Assembly (NCBI GenBank): GCA_905213155.1
Contig: CAJMHI010000003.1
Location: 9,218 to 73,217 of the forward strand
DNA from: an uncultured Acidaminococcus sp.
GTDB taxonomy: Bacteria; Bacillota; Negativicutes; Acidaminococcales; Acidaminococcaceae
Length of the DNA stretch: 64,000 nucleotides
Reading direction: 5' to 3'
Position 1 is the stretch's first letter. Each line of letters opens with the position of its first letter. The notes under the pieces were generated by a model. It was not told the origin of the DNA and did no database searches. It was given only the letters and a program-made list of their open reading frames with translations. This document shows positions 45,208 to 54,708 of the stretch, piece after piece. The position numbers and the translations under genes were made by a program.

Positions 45208-47016
45208 ATGGCGAAAAACGATCATATCCGGAATTTCTCCATTATTGCCCATATTGATCACGGTAAGTCTACACTGGCTGACCGCTTGATTGAGATGACA
45301 GGGACCCTTACCAAACGGGAGATGGAGGATCAGATTCTGGACTCCATGAGTTTGGAGCGGGAACGGGGCATTACCATAAAAGACCAGGCAGTCCGACTGG
45401 ATTACCAGGCAAAAGACGGAAAAACGTACATGCTGAACCTTATTGATACCCCGGGACATGTGGACTTTAATTACGAAGTTTCCCGGGCACTGGCGGCCTG
45501 TGAAGGGGCGCTTTTGGTGGTGGACGCCACCCAGGGCATAGAGGCACAGACGCTGGCTAACGTGTACCTGGCCATGGAAGACGATCTGGAAATCATTCCG
45601 GTGATCAATAAAATTGACCTGCCCAGCGCCGATGTAGAGCGGGTAGAAAAAGAAATCGAGGATGTACTGGGCATTGACCGGAAGGATTGCATTCTGTGCA
45701 GTGCCAAAACCGGTCAAGGTGTGGATGACGTACTGGAAGCCATTGTAAAGCGGGTACCACCTCCTGGCGGAGAGCCGGACGCTCCGCTGCAGGCATTAAT
45801 CTTTGACTCCAAATTTGATTCCTACAAAGGCGTTATGCTTTATGTGCGTATTGTGAATGGGCACCTGAAAAAAGGCATGACGATCCGGCTCATGGCGACG
45901 GGGAAAGTCTACGAAGTCACAGAAGTGGGTGTTTTCAAACCGGCTATGGTGAATGTGGACGAACTGGGGGAAGGGCAGGTAGGATTTTTTGCTGCCTCCA
46001 TCAAAACCGTAAAAGATGCCCGGGTAGGGGATACGGTAACGGATAATGCACGGCCGACCAAGGAACCTTTGCCAGGCTACCGGAAAGCGACTCCGATGGT
46101 GTACTGTGGCCTGTATCCGGTGGAAACGTCTGATTATGATAATCTGCGGGATGCCCTGGAAAAACTCCAGTTAAACGATGCAGCCCTTTCCTTTGAACCG
46201 GAAACTTCTTCCGCCTTGGGCTTTGGTTTCCGCTGCGGCTTTTTGGGACTGCTCCACATGGATGTGGTGCGGGAGCGGCTGGAGCGGGAATATAAATTAA
46301 CCCTCATCACCACGGCACCCAACGTTATTTACGAAGTGGTAAAGACCAACGGGGACATTGAAATGGTGGATAACCCCTCTAAATTCCCCAATCCTACAGT
46401 GATTGAACATGTGGAAGAACCTTTTGTGAACGCCACCATACTTGTACCGAAAGAATTTGTAGGGCCGGTGATGGAATTATCCCAGGACAAACGGGGCGAA
46501 TACCAGAACATGACCTACCTGGACGAAAACCGGGTGATGCTGCATTATGCCCTGCCTCTTTCGGAAATCATCTTCGATTATTTTGACCGGCTGAAAAGCG
46601 TGTCCCGTGGCTATGCATCGTTAGACTATGAACTTGCCAGCTACCGCACCAGTGATATGGTGAAAGTGGATATTCTTTTGAATGGGGATCCGGTGGATGC
46701 CCTGTCCGTGATTGTGCATAGGGAACGGGCTCCCTATTGGGGACGGGAGATCGTGCAGAAGTTGCGGAAGCTAATCCCCCGACAGCTTTTTGAAATTCCT
46801 ATTCAGGCTGCTATCGGCAGTAAAATCATCGCACGGGAAAATGTCAGCGCACTGCGTAAAGATGTATTAGCCAAATGCTATGGCGGCGATATTACCCGGA
46901 AGCGGAAACTGCTGGAAAAACAAAAAGCAGGGAAAAAGCGGATGAAGCAGGTGGGGAATGTGGAACTGCCCCAGGAAGCCTTCATGGCCATCCTGCAAGT
47001 GGATGATAAAAAATGA
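45208..47016 (+). CDS. lepA: Elongation factor 4 (LepA)
   Basis: 602 residues, normal length. G domain motifs are [21 protein letters not shown] and NKIDLP; the C-terminal LepA-specific domain contains [28 protein letters not shown] and the final [19 protein letters not shown]. It back-translocates or remodels ribosomes. It overlaps the following GntR gene by 4 bp (ATGA), an unusual coupling of a translation factor to a regulator. The hemW-hrcA block often found after lepA is elsewhere in the window. Confidence 0.97.
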   Translation: MAKNDHIRNFSIIAHIDHGKSTLADRLIEMTGTLTKREMEDQILDSMSLERERGITIKDQAVRLDYQAKDGKTYMLNLIDTPGHVDFNYEVSRALAACEGALLVVDATQGIEAQTLANVYLAMEDDLEIIPVINKIDLPSADVERVEKEIEDVLGIDRKDCILCSAKTGQGVDDVLEAIVKRVPPPGGEPDAPLQALIFDSKFDSYKGVMLYVRIVNGHLKKGMTIRLMATGKVYEVTEVGVFKPAMVNVDELGEGQVGFFAASIKTVKDARVGDTVTDNARPTKEPLPGYRKATPMVYCGLYPVETSDYDNLRDALEKLQLNDAALSFEPETSSALGFGFRCGFLGLLHMDVVRERLEREYKLTLITTAPNVIYEVVKTNGDIEMVDNPSKFPNPTVIEHVEEPFVNATILVPKEFVGPVMELSQDKRGEYQNMTYLDENRVMLHYALPLSEIIFDYFDRLKSVSRGYASLDYELASYRTSDMVKVDILLNGDPVDALSVIVHRERAPYWGREIVQKLRKLIPRQLFEIPIQAAIGSKIIARENVSALRKDVLAKCYGGDITRKRKLLEKQKAGKKRMKQVGNVELPQEAFMAILQVDDKK

Positions 47017-48008
47017 TTGCATTTCCTAAATCTACCCAGGATATTATTGTGGCTTCCTTGAAGCAGCGGATCGCCAAACAAAATCTCCTGCCAGGCACGG
47101 AATTAAAACAAGTGGAACTGGCCAAATATTATGGGGTTTCCAGAATGCCTGTACGGGAAGCGCTGCAAACCCTTCTGAATGAGGGCCTTGTCACCCGTCT
47201 TAGCAACCGGCATATGGTGATCGCAGAAACGGCGCTGGAAAAAGTCGGTGGAAAGTGGGAGCCATCGGATACCGCCGCAAAAATAGAAGAAGAGAGCCTG
47301 CGCCTTCATCCGGCGTATAAAAAAATAACTGCTGAAAATGGCGGCCAGCTACCTACGGGAAAGATTCATTTGTTGCCGGCACGGGAACAGGTGGCTTCGT
47401 ACCTGCGGAAAGCTATCTTGCGGCGGGAAATCCCGGAAGACAGTGTCCTGACACTGGAAGAAACGGCCCAGCAGCTAGGCGTTTCTGCTACACCGGTACG
47501 GGAAGCCTTGCAGCTTTTGGCAACCCAGGGACTTGTCAAATTGCGTCCTAATAAAGGCGCCGTGGTGCTGGGCGTGGATGAAAAAGCCATCCGTGATCAT
47601 TTTGCCGTGCGCACCCTTTTGGAAGGCGAGGCGGCGGCTCTGGCCGCACGGCCCGGGAGCAACCTAACTGAAGTGGAAAAGGTCTTTGCGGGGATGCAGC
47701 AATGTATGCAGGAACGCAATTATACCCACTACAAGGAGTACAATGAAAGCTTTCATATGGCGATATGGGAAGCAGCGGATAACCCTAAGATGACGCAGAT
47801 ATTGGCCAGCTTGTGGAATGGGCTGTCGTTAGGTTTTCTGGTAACAGAAAAAGAGTATGCCCGCATTTCTTTCCTGGAACACAAACAATTTATGGAAGCG
47901 CTGCGGGAACATAATCCGGAAAAAGCCAGAAGACTGATGCAGGAACACATGCACCGGAGTATGGAAAATATTTTGAGCAATTACCAGAAACAAGGTAAAA
48001 AAGAATAA
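47013..48008 (+). CDS. GntR-family regulator with two tandem winged-helix domains and an FCD domain
   Basis: 331 residues. The first GntR DNA-binding domain (about 8-72) includes [22 protein letters not shown]. After a linker (about 73-118), a second GntR domain (about 122-185) includes [20 protein letters not shown]. An all-helical FCD ligand-binding domain (about 190-320) follows with the metal-site-like [13 protein letters not shown] and [11 protein letters not shown]. Usual FadR-subfamily proteins have one winged helix and about 230 residues. The start overlaps the lepA stop. It is 219 bp upstream of the transporter/tartrate dehydratase genes and is their most likely regulator. Confidence 0.88.
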   Translation: MIAFPKSTQDIIVASLKQRIAKQNLLPGTELKQVELAKYYGVSRMPVREALQTLLNEGLVTRLSNRHMVIAETALEKVGGKWEPSDTAAKIEEESLRLHPAYKKITAENGGQLPTGKIHLLPAREQVASYLRKAILRREIPEDSVLTLEETAQQLGVSATPVREALQLLATQGLVKLRPNKGAVVLGVDEKAIRDHFAVRTLLEGEAAALAARPGSNLTEVEKVFAGMQQCMQERNYTHYKEYNESFHMAIWEAADNPKMTQILASLWNGLSLGFLVTEKEYARISFLEHKQFMEALREHNPEKARRLMQEHMHRSMENILSNYQKQGKKE

Positions 48009-48019
48009 GCAGGATAAGA

Positions 48020-48054
48020 TGGCGGCAAGATTTTCTTTGCCGCTGTTTTTTTTG
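48020..48054 (+). terminator. Terminator after the GntR gene
   Basis: GGCGGCAAGA / TCTTTGCCGC with a small bulge, then TGTTTTTTTT. Confidence 0.8.
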
Positions 48055-48064
48055 AACATAAAAT

Positions 48065-48139
48065 GGCTATACGATATTGTAGCCAAAAATAAGATAACTT
48101 TCAAAAGCTATTGACGCATGAAAAGAAAGAGAATATACT
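48065..48139 (+). promoter_or_regulatory. Promoter and upstream dyad of the transporter/tartrate dehydratase operon
   Basis: TTGACG (48111-48116), 17-bp spacer, TATACT (48134-48139). Upstream at 48065-48084 lies an imperfect dyad GGCTATACGA / TATTGTAGCC, a candidate operator for the GntR regulator. Confidence 0.6.
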
Positions 48140-48226
48140 CGTAGATAAGAAATGGATACATTATCACAAATCTAAATGGGCCCAGCGCGCAGAGCTCATG
48201 GGGGATGTAAGGGAGGAAAAAAGACA

Positions 48227-49498
48227 ATGTCACCTGCAGCAATTACGTTAGTGTTACTGCTCTTCGTCATCATTTTATTTGTTACTGAAAAGCTTCCTTT
48301 AGCGGTCACGAGTGTAAGTGCGCTCCTGGTGCTGGTTCTGACTGGCGTTTTGAAACCAAAGGATGCCTTTGCTGGTTTTGTGGACAGCAACCTGATTTTG
48401 TTTGTCGCCATGTTTGTAATTGGCGGTGCCTTTTTTGAAACCGGTATGGCCAATAAGGCCGGCGGTATCGTCACCCGGTTTGCCAAAAGCGAACGCCAGC
48501 TGATTGCAGCAATTATGATAGTTACAGGGCTCATGAGCGGATTTTTGTCCAATACTGGGACAGCAGCCATTTTGATCCCTGTCGTCATCGGTATCGCTTC
48601 TAAATCCGGTTATTCCAGAAGCCGTTTACTGTTGCCGCTAATTTTTGCAGCAGCGATGGGAGGCAACCTCTCTATTATCGGCGCGCCGGGAAACCTGTTG
48701 GGAAAAAGTGCGTTGCAGGCCATCGGCAAGGATGTGAGCTTCTTTGAATACGGCTATGTGGGGCTACCCATCCTTTTAATCGGTACGCTGTTTTTTGTGA
48801 CCATCGGCTATCGTTTCCTGCCGGACCATGGTACAGGGGAAGGCGGCGAAGGGATTTACGATGAACAGCCGGACTTTTCTAAGGTCCCTAAATGGAAACA
48901 GCATATGTCTCTTATCATTATGGTGCTCACCATTCTGGCCATGATCTTTGAGAAACAAATCGGCATTAAGTTCTATATCTCCGGTTGCATCGGCGCTGTG
49001 ATTCTGGTGGCGGCCGGTGTTATTACGGAAAAGCAGGCGTATGAATCTATTGATCTGCAGACGCTCTTTGTGTATGGCGGTACGTTGGCACTGGCCAATG
49101 CACTACAGAAAACAGGTGCCGGCAAGCTTATTGCAGAAACTGTAATTGGCGCCTTGGGGCCCAATACTTCGCCCATCATGCTTCTGGCTGCGGTGCTATT
49201 GCTCAGCTGCGCTATGACCAACTTTATGAGTAACTTTGCTACAGCGGCTCTCTTGCTGCCGATCAGTATTAATATTTCCGAAGCGATGGGGGCAGATCCT
49301 AAAGCTGTAGTGGTGGCTACGGTTATCGGTGCCTCCCTGGCCTTTGCAACCCCTATCGGTATGCCTGCTAATATGATGGTATTTGCGCCCGGCGGGTATA
49401 ATTTTAATGACTATGTGAAAGCAGGGCTGCCCATGGTGGTCATTGGGGCGATTGCTTCCCTGGTTCTGTTGCCGCTGATTTTCCCGTTTTATCCATAA
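48227..49498 (+). CDS. SLC13/ArsB-superfamily anion transporter (candidate tartrate or C4-dicarboxylate carrier)
   Basis: 423 residues with ten to twelve hydrophobic segments. ITLVLLLFVIILFVTEKLPLAVTSVSALLVLVLTG at the start, SGFLSNTGTAAILIPVVIG in the first half and MTNFMSNFATAALLLPISI in the second half are the paired SNT/SNF hairpin motifs of the DASS/ion-transporter superfamily. Followed directly by ttdA and ttdB, so L-tartrate or another C4-dicarboxylate is the probable substrate, possibly exchanged for succinate. ATG 48227 follows GGGAGG. Confidence 0.85.
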   Translation: MSPAAITLVLLLFVIILFVTEKLPLAVTSVSALLVLVLTGVLKPKDAFAGFVDSNLILFVAMFVIGGAFFETGMANKAGGIVTRFAKSERQLIAAIMIVTGLMSGFLSNTGTAAILIPVVIGIASKSGYSRSRLLLPLIFAAAMGGNLSIIGAPGNLLGKSALQAIGKDVSFFEYGYVGLPILLIGTLFFVTIGYRFLPDHGTGEGGEGIYDEQPDFSKVPKWKQHMSLIIMVLTILAMIFEKQIGIKFYISGCIGAVILVAAGVITEKQAYESIDLQTLFVYGGTLALANALQKTGAGKLIAETVIGALGPNTSPIMLLAAVLLLSCAMTNFMSNFATAALLLPISINISEAMGADPKAVVVATVIGASLAFATPIGMPANMMVFAPGGYNFNDYVKAGLPMVVIGAIASLVLLPLIFPFYP

Positions 49499-49548
49499 CA
49501 GTTTTCCAGAGCGTGTTTTTGAAGGTACTGCAATAAGGAGGAGTCGAA

Positions 49549-50448
49549 ATGTCCAAAGAAGAACAGGTAAAACAAATGACCGATATTATGGCCAAATTCG
49601 TGGGCTATACGGCCAAGGTACTGCCGGATGATGTGACGGCAAAACTCAAAGAGCTGGCAGAAAGCGAAACGGTGCCCATTGCCAAGCTGCTGTACGAAAC
49701 CTATGCAAAAAACATGAAACTGGCCAAGGAACTGGATCGTCCATCCTGCCAGGATACCGGGGTGCTTCAATATTTTGTGAAGTGCGGCACCCGTTTTCCG
49801 CTGATTGGGGAATTGGAAGGGCTGCTTAAAGAAGCCACGGTGCAAACCACCTTTGCTACGCCGCTGCGCCATAACAGCGTGGAAACCTTTGATGAATATA
49901 ATACCGGTAAAAACGTAGGGAAAGGCACACCCACCGTATTTTGGGAAATTGTTCCCGATGCGGATACCTGCGAGATTGATACCTATATGGCAGGGGGCGG
50001 CTGCACACTGCCAGGGCATGCTATGGTGCTTATGCCCGGCGAAGGCTATGAAGGCGTAACCAAATTCGTGCTCCAGAGAATGTGGACCTATGGGCCCAAT
50101 GCCTGCCCTCCCTTCTTGGTGGGCGTGGGTGTAGCCACTTCTGTGGAAACTGCAGCCTTGCTTTCTAAGAAAGCCTTGATGCGTCCGCTGGGAACTCATA
50201 ATCCCAATCCCCGGGCAGCTGCCATGGAAGATTTGCTGGTGGATGGAATTAACAAAATGGGCCTTGGGCCGCAAGGCATGACGGGCAGTGCATCTGTCCT
50301 GGGCGTGCATATCGAAAACACGGCACGGCATCCGTCCGCTATCGGTGTTGCTGTGAATATTGGCTGCTGGAACCATCGCCGGGGGCATATCATTTTTGAC
50401 AAGGATTTACACTACACCATCACGTCTCATAAGGGGGTTGAATTATAA
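49549..50448 (+). CDS. ttdA: L(+)-tartrate dehydratase alpha subunit
   Basis: 299 residues, class I fumarase/tartrate dehydratase alpha chain. Fe-S ligand Cys lie in RPSCQDTG, NACPPF and GGGCTLPG. The stretches PLRHNSVETFDEYNTGKN, GEGYEGVTKFV and CWNHRRG match my memory of E. coli TtdA better than fumarases, and the length (299 against 303 for TtdA) fits. It dehydrates L-tartrate to oxaloacetate; a two-subunit fumarase is the alternative. It is 50 nt after the transporter and one base before ttdB. Confidence 0.82.
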   Translation: MSKEEQVKQMTDIMAKFVGYTAKVLPDDVTAKLKELAESETVPIAKLLYETYAKNMKLAKELDRPSCQDTGVLQYFVKCGTRFPLIGELEGLLKEATVQTTFATPLRHNSVETFDEYNTGKNVGKGTPTVFWEIVPDADTCEIDTYMAGGGCTLPGHAMVLMPGEGYEGVTKFVLQRMWTYGPNACPPFLVGVGVATSVETAALLSKKALMRPLGTHNPNPRAAAMEDLLVDGINKMGLGPQGMTGSASVLGVHIENTARHPSAIGVAVNIGCWNHRRGHIIFDKDLHYTITSHKGVEL

Positions 50449-51065
50449 TGGCAAAGATCGTTCTGCATACGCCTATTAAAGACGAGGACATCGCGAACCT
50501 GAAAATTGGTGATATTGTTTACCTGACAGGTAAGATTACCACTTGCCGGGATGTAGCCCATCGGCGCCTGATTGAAGAACATCGGAAACTGCCGGTAAAC
50601 CTGGAAGGTGGTGCGATTTTCCACGCCGGCCCTATTGTCCGTCCCATTAAGGACAAAGAGGGAGCCTATGAAATGGTTTCTATTGGACCCACTACTTCTA
50701 TGCGTATGGAAAAATTCGAAAAAGATTTTATCCCCCAAACGGGCGTAAAGCTGATTGTAGGTAAAGGCGGCATGGGGGAAGATACCATGGAAGCCTGCCA
50801 AAAATATAAGACCATTTTCTGTGTGTTCCCCGCTGGCTGCGCAGTAGTGTCTGCAGTTCATTTTAAAAGAATCATTGATGCCCAGTGGAAGGACCTGGGC
50901 ATGCCGGAAACCCTCTGGACCAGTGAAGTAGAAGAATTAGGCCCCCTGATTGTGGCGGTTGATACCAAGGGCGGGAATCTGTTTGAGGAAAACAAAAAGC
51001 TGTACAAAGCCCGGGCAGAAGAAGCTTACAAGGAAATCATTCCCCACGTACGGTTTATTAAATAA
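50448..51065 (+). CDS. ttdB: L(+)-tartrate dehydratase beta subunit
   Basis: 205 residues, class I fumarase C-terminal-type beta chain. LHTPIKDEDIANLKIGDIVYLTGKITTCRDVAHRRL, AIFHAGPIVRPI, SIGPTTSMRMEKFE and VGKGGMG are the family core, and the TCRDVAHRR opening and IKxED start resemble TtdB (201 residues). It completes the active enzyme with TtdA. Its ATG overlaps the ttdA stop by one base. Confidence 0.82.
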   Translation: MAKIVLHTPIKDEDIANLKIGDIVYLTGKITTCRDVAHRRLIEEHRKLPVNLEGGAIFHAGPIVRPIKDKEGAYEMVSIGPTTSMRMEKFEKDFIPQTGVKLIVGKGGMGEDTMEACQKYKTIFCVFPAGCAVVSAVHFKRIIDAQWKDLGMPETLWTSEVEELGPLIVAVDTKGGNLFEENKKLYKARAEEAYKEIIPHVRFIK

Positions 51066-51085
51066 GCGTCTCGTAAAACGTGCAC

Positions 51086-51137
51086 AACCAAAATAAGAAC
51101 GTCATCGGTGTATTCCGGTGGCGTTCTTATTTTGGTT
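51086..51137. terminator. Bidirectional terminator between ttdB and the AraC gene
   Basis: 23-bp stem, 51086-51108 with 51115-51137, arms beginning AACCAAAATAAGAACG. The AraC stop codon (51136-51138) overlaps the outer end of the stem. Confidence 0.88.
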
Positions 51138-52029
51138 ATGCTTCGTTATGCTGCTTTTTGTACTGTAAGGGGGTGATGCCAAATTGCTTTTTGAACGTAT
51201 CGATATAGTAGCTGGTGGAATTAAATCCGCAGGTATAGGCAATATCGCTGACGGATTGCTCTGTGGATGTAAGAAGATTGGCGCTTTGCTCCAGGCGAAA
51301 TTCCCGCAGATAGGAGAAGATGGATTCCCCTGTGAACCGTTTGAACATGCGGCAGCATTCACTGGGTGTATAGGCCGCATAGCTGGCAATCTGGTCCAAC
51401 GTGATAGGGTCCCCGTAGTTGGCGCTGATGTAGCTGATGATTTTTTGGACTGCGGTATTGCCACGGGACTTTCGCATGAGTGGGGTACCCTGGGGGCGGT
51501 GCTCCAGGACTGCCAGGAAAATATCTAAAAGCAGGGCCAGGATTTCTAATTCCCATCCATAGGGGCGGGCTTCATAGCTTTCGTAGATGTGAAGAATTTT
51601 TTCCAGCACGGTTTTTTGCCAGGGCTCTGTCTGGTAGAGAGGCAGGTGACTGAGTCCCAAATCGGAAAGAGCTGGAAGGACATATTTCTGCTCCATGGCA
51701 GAACCGGGAAAGCCGGCTAAAAGCTGTGGCATGACGTCCAGGCAAATATAAGAACTATCCGGGTCATCCACGGGTCTTGCCATATGCAGATAACCGCTGT
51801 TAATGAAAATGCCATCCCCTTCCTGCAGCGTGTAGTTTTCTTCACCTACGTAGAACCGGATGGTTCCGTGGGAAATACGGCAAAATTGCAGTTCTTCATT
51901 CCAGTGGAGAGGTGTATAGCCAAGTACGTTTTTCCGCATGACAGAGTGATATACTCCCAGTGGAAATGCCCGTTCCGAAGGGGTGGTTTCCCGCTGCCCT
52001 TTGTCAACGGAAATACTATAGATCTGCAT
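51136..52029 (-). CDS. AraC-family transcription regulator
   Basis: 297 residues. An N-terminal cupin-like sensor (about 30-130, LQEGDGIFINSGYLHMARP) is followed by two AraC helix-turn-helix motifs (about 195-292: ITLDQIASYAAYTPSECCRMFKRFTGESIF and SVSDIAYTCGFNSTSYYIDTFKKQFGITPLQY). AAGGAGG precedes the minus-strand start. Divergent from the amidase/transporter operon at 52170 across 140 bp, so that operon is its likely target; the convergent ttd genes are less likely. Confidence 0.93.
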   Translation of the reverse strand: MQIYSISVDKGQRETTPSERAFPLGVYHSVMRKNVLGYTPLHWNEELQFCRISHGTIRFYVGEENYTLQEGDGIFINSGYLHMARPVDDPDSSYICLDVMPQLLAGFPGSAMEQKYVLPALSDLGLSHLPLYQTEPWQKTVLEKILHIYESYEARPYGWELEILALLLDIFLAVLEHRPQGTPLMRKSRGNTAVQKIISYISANYGDPITLDQIASYAAYTPSECCRMFKRFTGESIFSYLREFRLEQSANLLTSTEQSVSDIAYTCGFNSTSYYIDTFKKQFGITPLQYKKQHNEA

Positions 52030-52169
52030 AGGCGTCCTCCTTCCGCAAATTAATTATATTTCTTCTAATTATTTATATATTATTTTGGCAGAAAAATCAA
52101 TATAATAGCATCATAGAAAGAAAAGCGGATACCGTATGTGAGCTGGTCAAAAAATGGAGGAGGGGTACC

Positions 52170-53390
52170 ATGGATATCAATGGGAAACGGCTGATGGAGC
52201 GCATCAATGCGCTGGGAAAAATCGGTATCGGAAAGAACGGACAGCGGACTCGTTTGGCTGCGTCTGCAACCAATAAGGCTGGTCGGGACCAAGTGGTGGC
52301 CTGGATGCAGGAAGCAGGTCTTACGGTTGTAGTGGACCATATTGGCAATATCTTTGGAATCTGGGAGACCGAAGAAAACAAGAAAGAAAAGCCCATTATG
52401 ATCGGTTCCCATATTGATACGGTGATTAATGCGGGACAATATGATGGGTGCCTGGGCGTTTTGTCCAGCATTGAACTTGTCCAGACGCTCAAGGAAAACC
52501 ATGTCAAGCTGCGGCGGCCTATTGTGGCCAGTGCCTGGACCAATGAAGAGGGCGTGCGGTATTCTCCGGACATGATGGGCTCATTGGTCTATGCGGGAGG
52601 GCTCTCCTGCAAAGAGGCCCTGCAAAGCGTAGGCACGGACGGCACAATCCTGGGAAAAGAACTGAAAAAAATCGGCTATGCCGGTACGGTGGATCCAGGA
52701 TTTATCCAACCGAAAGCCTTTGTGGAGCTGCACATTGAGCAAGGTCCCATTATGGATGCAGAAGGGATTAAAATCGGTGCAGTGGAAAATCTACAGGGGA
52801 TTCATTGGCACAAAGTCCATATTGAAGGCGCCCAGAATCACGCCGGTACGACACCCATCAGGATGCGCAAAGATGCGGGGCTAGCAGCGGCAAAGATTAA
52901 TCTAAAAGCCCGGGAACTGGTGGAAAAATCCGGCGGTGTGGCTACGGTAGGCACAATGCAATTTAGTCCTAATGCCGTGAACGTCATTCCTGACAAAGTG
53001 GATTTCACCGTGGATATCCGGAATCCTAATAAAGAAAAGCTGGATCAGGATGAAGCCGCACTGTTTGCCTATTACAAGGAGCTGGAACAATCGGATCATG
53101 TACGGATCACCTACCAGCAGATGACGCATTTTGACCCGGTACCCTTTGATAAAGGTATCTGCCAAAAGATCGAGGCAGCGGCCCATGCCCGGGGGCTCAA
53201 TACTTGCCGAATGGTATCCGGAGCAGGACAGGATGCCCAGATGCTAGCACGGATCTGCCCGACAGCCATGATTTTTGTGCCCAGTGTGAATGGAATCAGC
53301 CACAATCCCAAGGAGTATACGGCAGACGAGGATTGCATCAATGGCGCCAATGTATTCCTTGACGTAGTAGTGGAAATGGCCAACGAATAA
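52170..53390 (+). CDS. M20-family amidase of the N-carbamoyl-amino-acid hydrolase / AllC group
   Basis: 406 residues. GSHIDTVINAGQYDGCLG, WTNEEGVRYSPDMMGS, the hallmark ELHIEQGPIMDAEG and QNHAGTTPIRMRKDAG are the signature motifs of hydantoinase/carbamoylase-type amidases, with two-metal ligands His, Asp, Glu, His. Members hydrolyse N-carbamoyl amino acids, allantoate or ureido compounds. GGAGGAGG ribosome site. First gene of the AraC-divergent region; a terminator follows, then a new promoter for the transporter. Confidence 0.88.
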   Translation: MDINGKRLMERINALGKIGIGKNGQRTRLAASATNKAGRDQVVAWMQEAGLTVVVDHIGNIFGIWETEENKKEKPIMIGSHIDTVINAGQYDGCLGVLSSIELVQTLKENHVKLRRPIVASAWTNEEGVRYSPDMMGSLVYAGGLSCKEALQSVGTDGTILGKELKKIGYAGTVDPGFIQPKAFVELHIEQGPIMDAEGIKIGAVENLQGIHWHKVHIEGAQNHAGTTPIRMRKDAGLAAAKINLKARELVEKSGGVATVGTMQFSPNAVNVIPDKVDFTVDIRNPNKEKLDQDEAALFAYYKELEQSDHVRITYQQMTHFDPVPFDKGICQKIEAAAHARGLNTCRMVSGAGQDAQMLARICPTAMIFVPSVNGISHNPKEYTADEDCINGANVFLDVVVEMANE

Positions 53391-53414
53391 CGCCAGCTAC
53401 AGCAAAATTTAATT

Positions 53415-53452
53415 AGACAGTTCTTTGCAATTTGCATAGGGCTGTCTTTTTT
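53415..53452 (+). terminator. Terminator after the carbamoylase-type amidase
   Basis: AGACAGTTCT (53415-53424) / AGGGCTGTCT (53438-53447), two G-T pairs, then TTTTTT. Confidence 0.75.
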
Positions 53453-53454
53453 AG

Positions 53455-53483
53455 TTGACAAAAATCTGTTTTAAGCACATACT
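53455..53483 (+). promoter_or_regulatory. Promoter of the transporter/M20/oxidoreductase operon
   Basis: TTGACA (53455-53460), 17-bp spacer, CATACT (53478-53483). Confidence 0.65.
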
Positions 53484-53528
53484 TTATGGTAATAATTGTG
53501 AAGCAAAGTAGGAAGGTGGGGGAGAACG

Positions 53529-54698
53529 ATGAATGGTATACTCGCTTTTGCGGTGCTACTGGCAATTTATGCGGCCAGTGAATTGATTGCCCGAAAATCC
53601 CGGGCGGTGATTTCCATGGTATTGGGAATTGCCTTGATTCTACTTTTTGGCTTTTGGTCCGGGCTTTTGCCCAAAACGATTTTTAAAGATGCCCATGTGG
53701 GTGGCACCGGCATGCTGATTGTGGGTATGCTATTGGTTTCCCTGGGGACGACTATTGATTTTCCCGAATTAAAACGGCAATGGAAAGTTGCCGTCACAGC
53801 TGCTGCGGGTGTAGTGCTGGCGGTTACTTTGATTATTTGCTTAGGACGGTTTGCTATGGATCCCTTCCTTGCGGTAGCAGGCTCGCCGATTTTTGCGGGT
53901 GGTAATGCGGCCACCTTAATCATGCTGGATGGGGCAAAAGCCAAAGGGCTGGCGTATGTGGGGACATTCTGCCTGGTACTGCTGGTGACCCAAAAATTCT
54001 TTGGTATTCCTATTGCTTCCTGGTGTCTTCGCCACCTGGCTATGCGTCTGCGGGATGACGGAGATTTTTTGGTAGCCTATCATGGAGATGACGAACAAGT
54101 GGTACAGGAAAGTAGCCGAAAACCGCTGTCACTGCCGCCAATTTTTGCGAGGCCATCGGTTTATTTGGCTAAATTAGCACTTCTATCTGCCTTGGCATTT
54201 TATATGGCAAAGCTAATGCATGGGATGATTCATTACCTTGTGATGTGTCTTTTGATAGGAATTATCTTTTATGCTCTTGGTTTTTTGGAAAAGGGGATTT
54301 TGCAGAAAACCCATGCAGACGGGCTGATTCTTTTTTATGTGACCATTGTGATTTTTTCTAACCTGGCAGATACCACCCCCCAGATGGTGGTATCGGTACT
54401 GCCGCCGCTTGTCGCAACAGCTGTTTTGGGCGTATTGGGCGTTGCCCTATCCGGAGCGGTGTGCAGCAAGATTTTTTCCATGCCCTGGGAAATGACCATG
54501 GCGCTGGGGATTACCTGTACCTTTGGCTTTCCTACCACCATGATGGTGTCCCAAGAAGTCTCTCAGGCCATGGGACGCAGTGAACTGGAACGGCGGGCGC
54601 TGCTCAATTATTTCCTGCCCAAAATGCTGGTAGCAGGCTTAATCACCGTGACCATTACGTCCGTAGTATTGGCGGGCATTGTGGTGAATATGCTGTAA
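53529..54698 (+). CDS. Integral membrane protein, predicted carrier of unknown family
   Basis: 389 residues with about ten hydrophobic segments and a short cytosolic loop (about 178-215). The N terminus AIYAASELIARKSRAVISMVLG echoes the start of the DUF3100-type protein at 29069, and MLLVSLGTTIDFPELKRQWKV resembles the GVSIGKDMDAFKHTGW segment of the small protein at 29869. It may therefore be a single-chain version of that two-gene system. A C-terminal CTFGFPTTMMVSQEVSQ segment is distinctive. It stands before an M20 peptidase, again hydrolase plus membrane protein. Confidence 0.7.
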   Translation: MNGILAFAVLLAIYAASELIARKSRAVISMVLGIALILLFGFWSGLLPKTIFKDAHVGGTGMLIVGMLLVSLGTTIDFPELKRQWKVAVTAAAGVVLAVTLIICLGRFAMDPFLAVAGSPIFAGGNAATLIMLDGAKAKGLAYVGTFCLVLLVTQKFFGIPIASWCLRHLAMRLRDDGDFLVAYHGDDEQVVQESSRKPLSLPPIFARPSVYLAKLALLSALAFYMAKLMHGMIHYLVMCLLIGIIFYALGFLEKGILQKTHADGLILFYVTIVIFSNLADTTPQMVVSVLPPLVATAVLGVLGVALSGAVCSKIFSMPWEMTMALGITCTFGFPTTMMVSQEVSQAMGRSELERRALLNYFLPKMLVAGLITVTITSVVLAGIVVNML

Positions 54699-54708
54699 GG
54701 GGGTGAGT

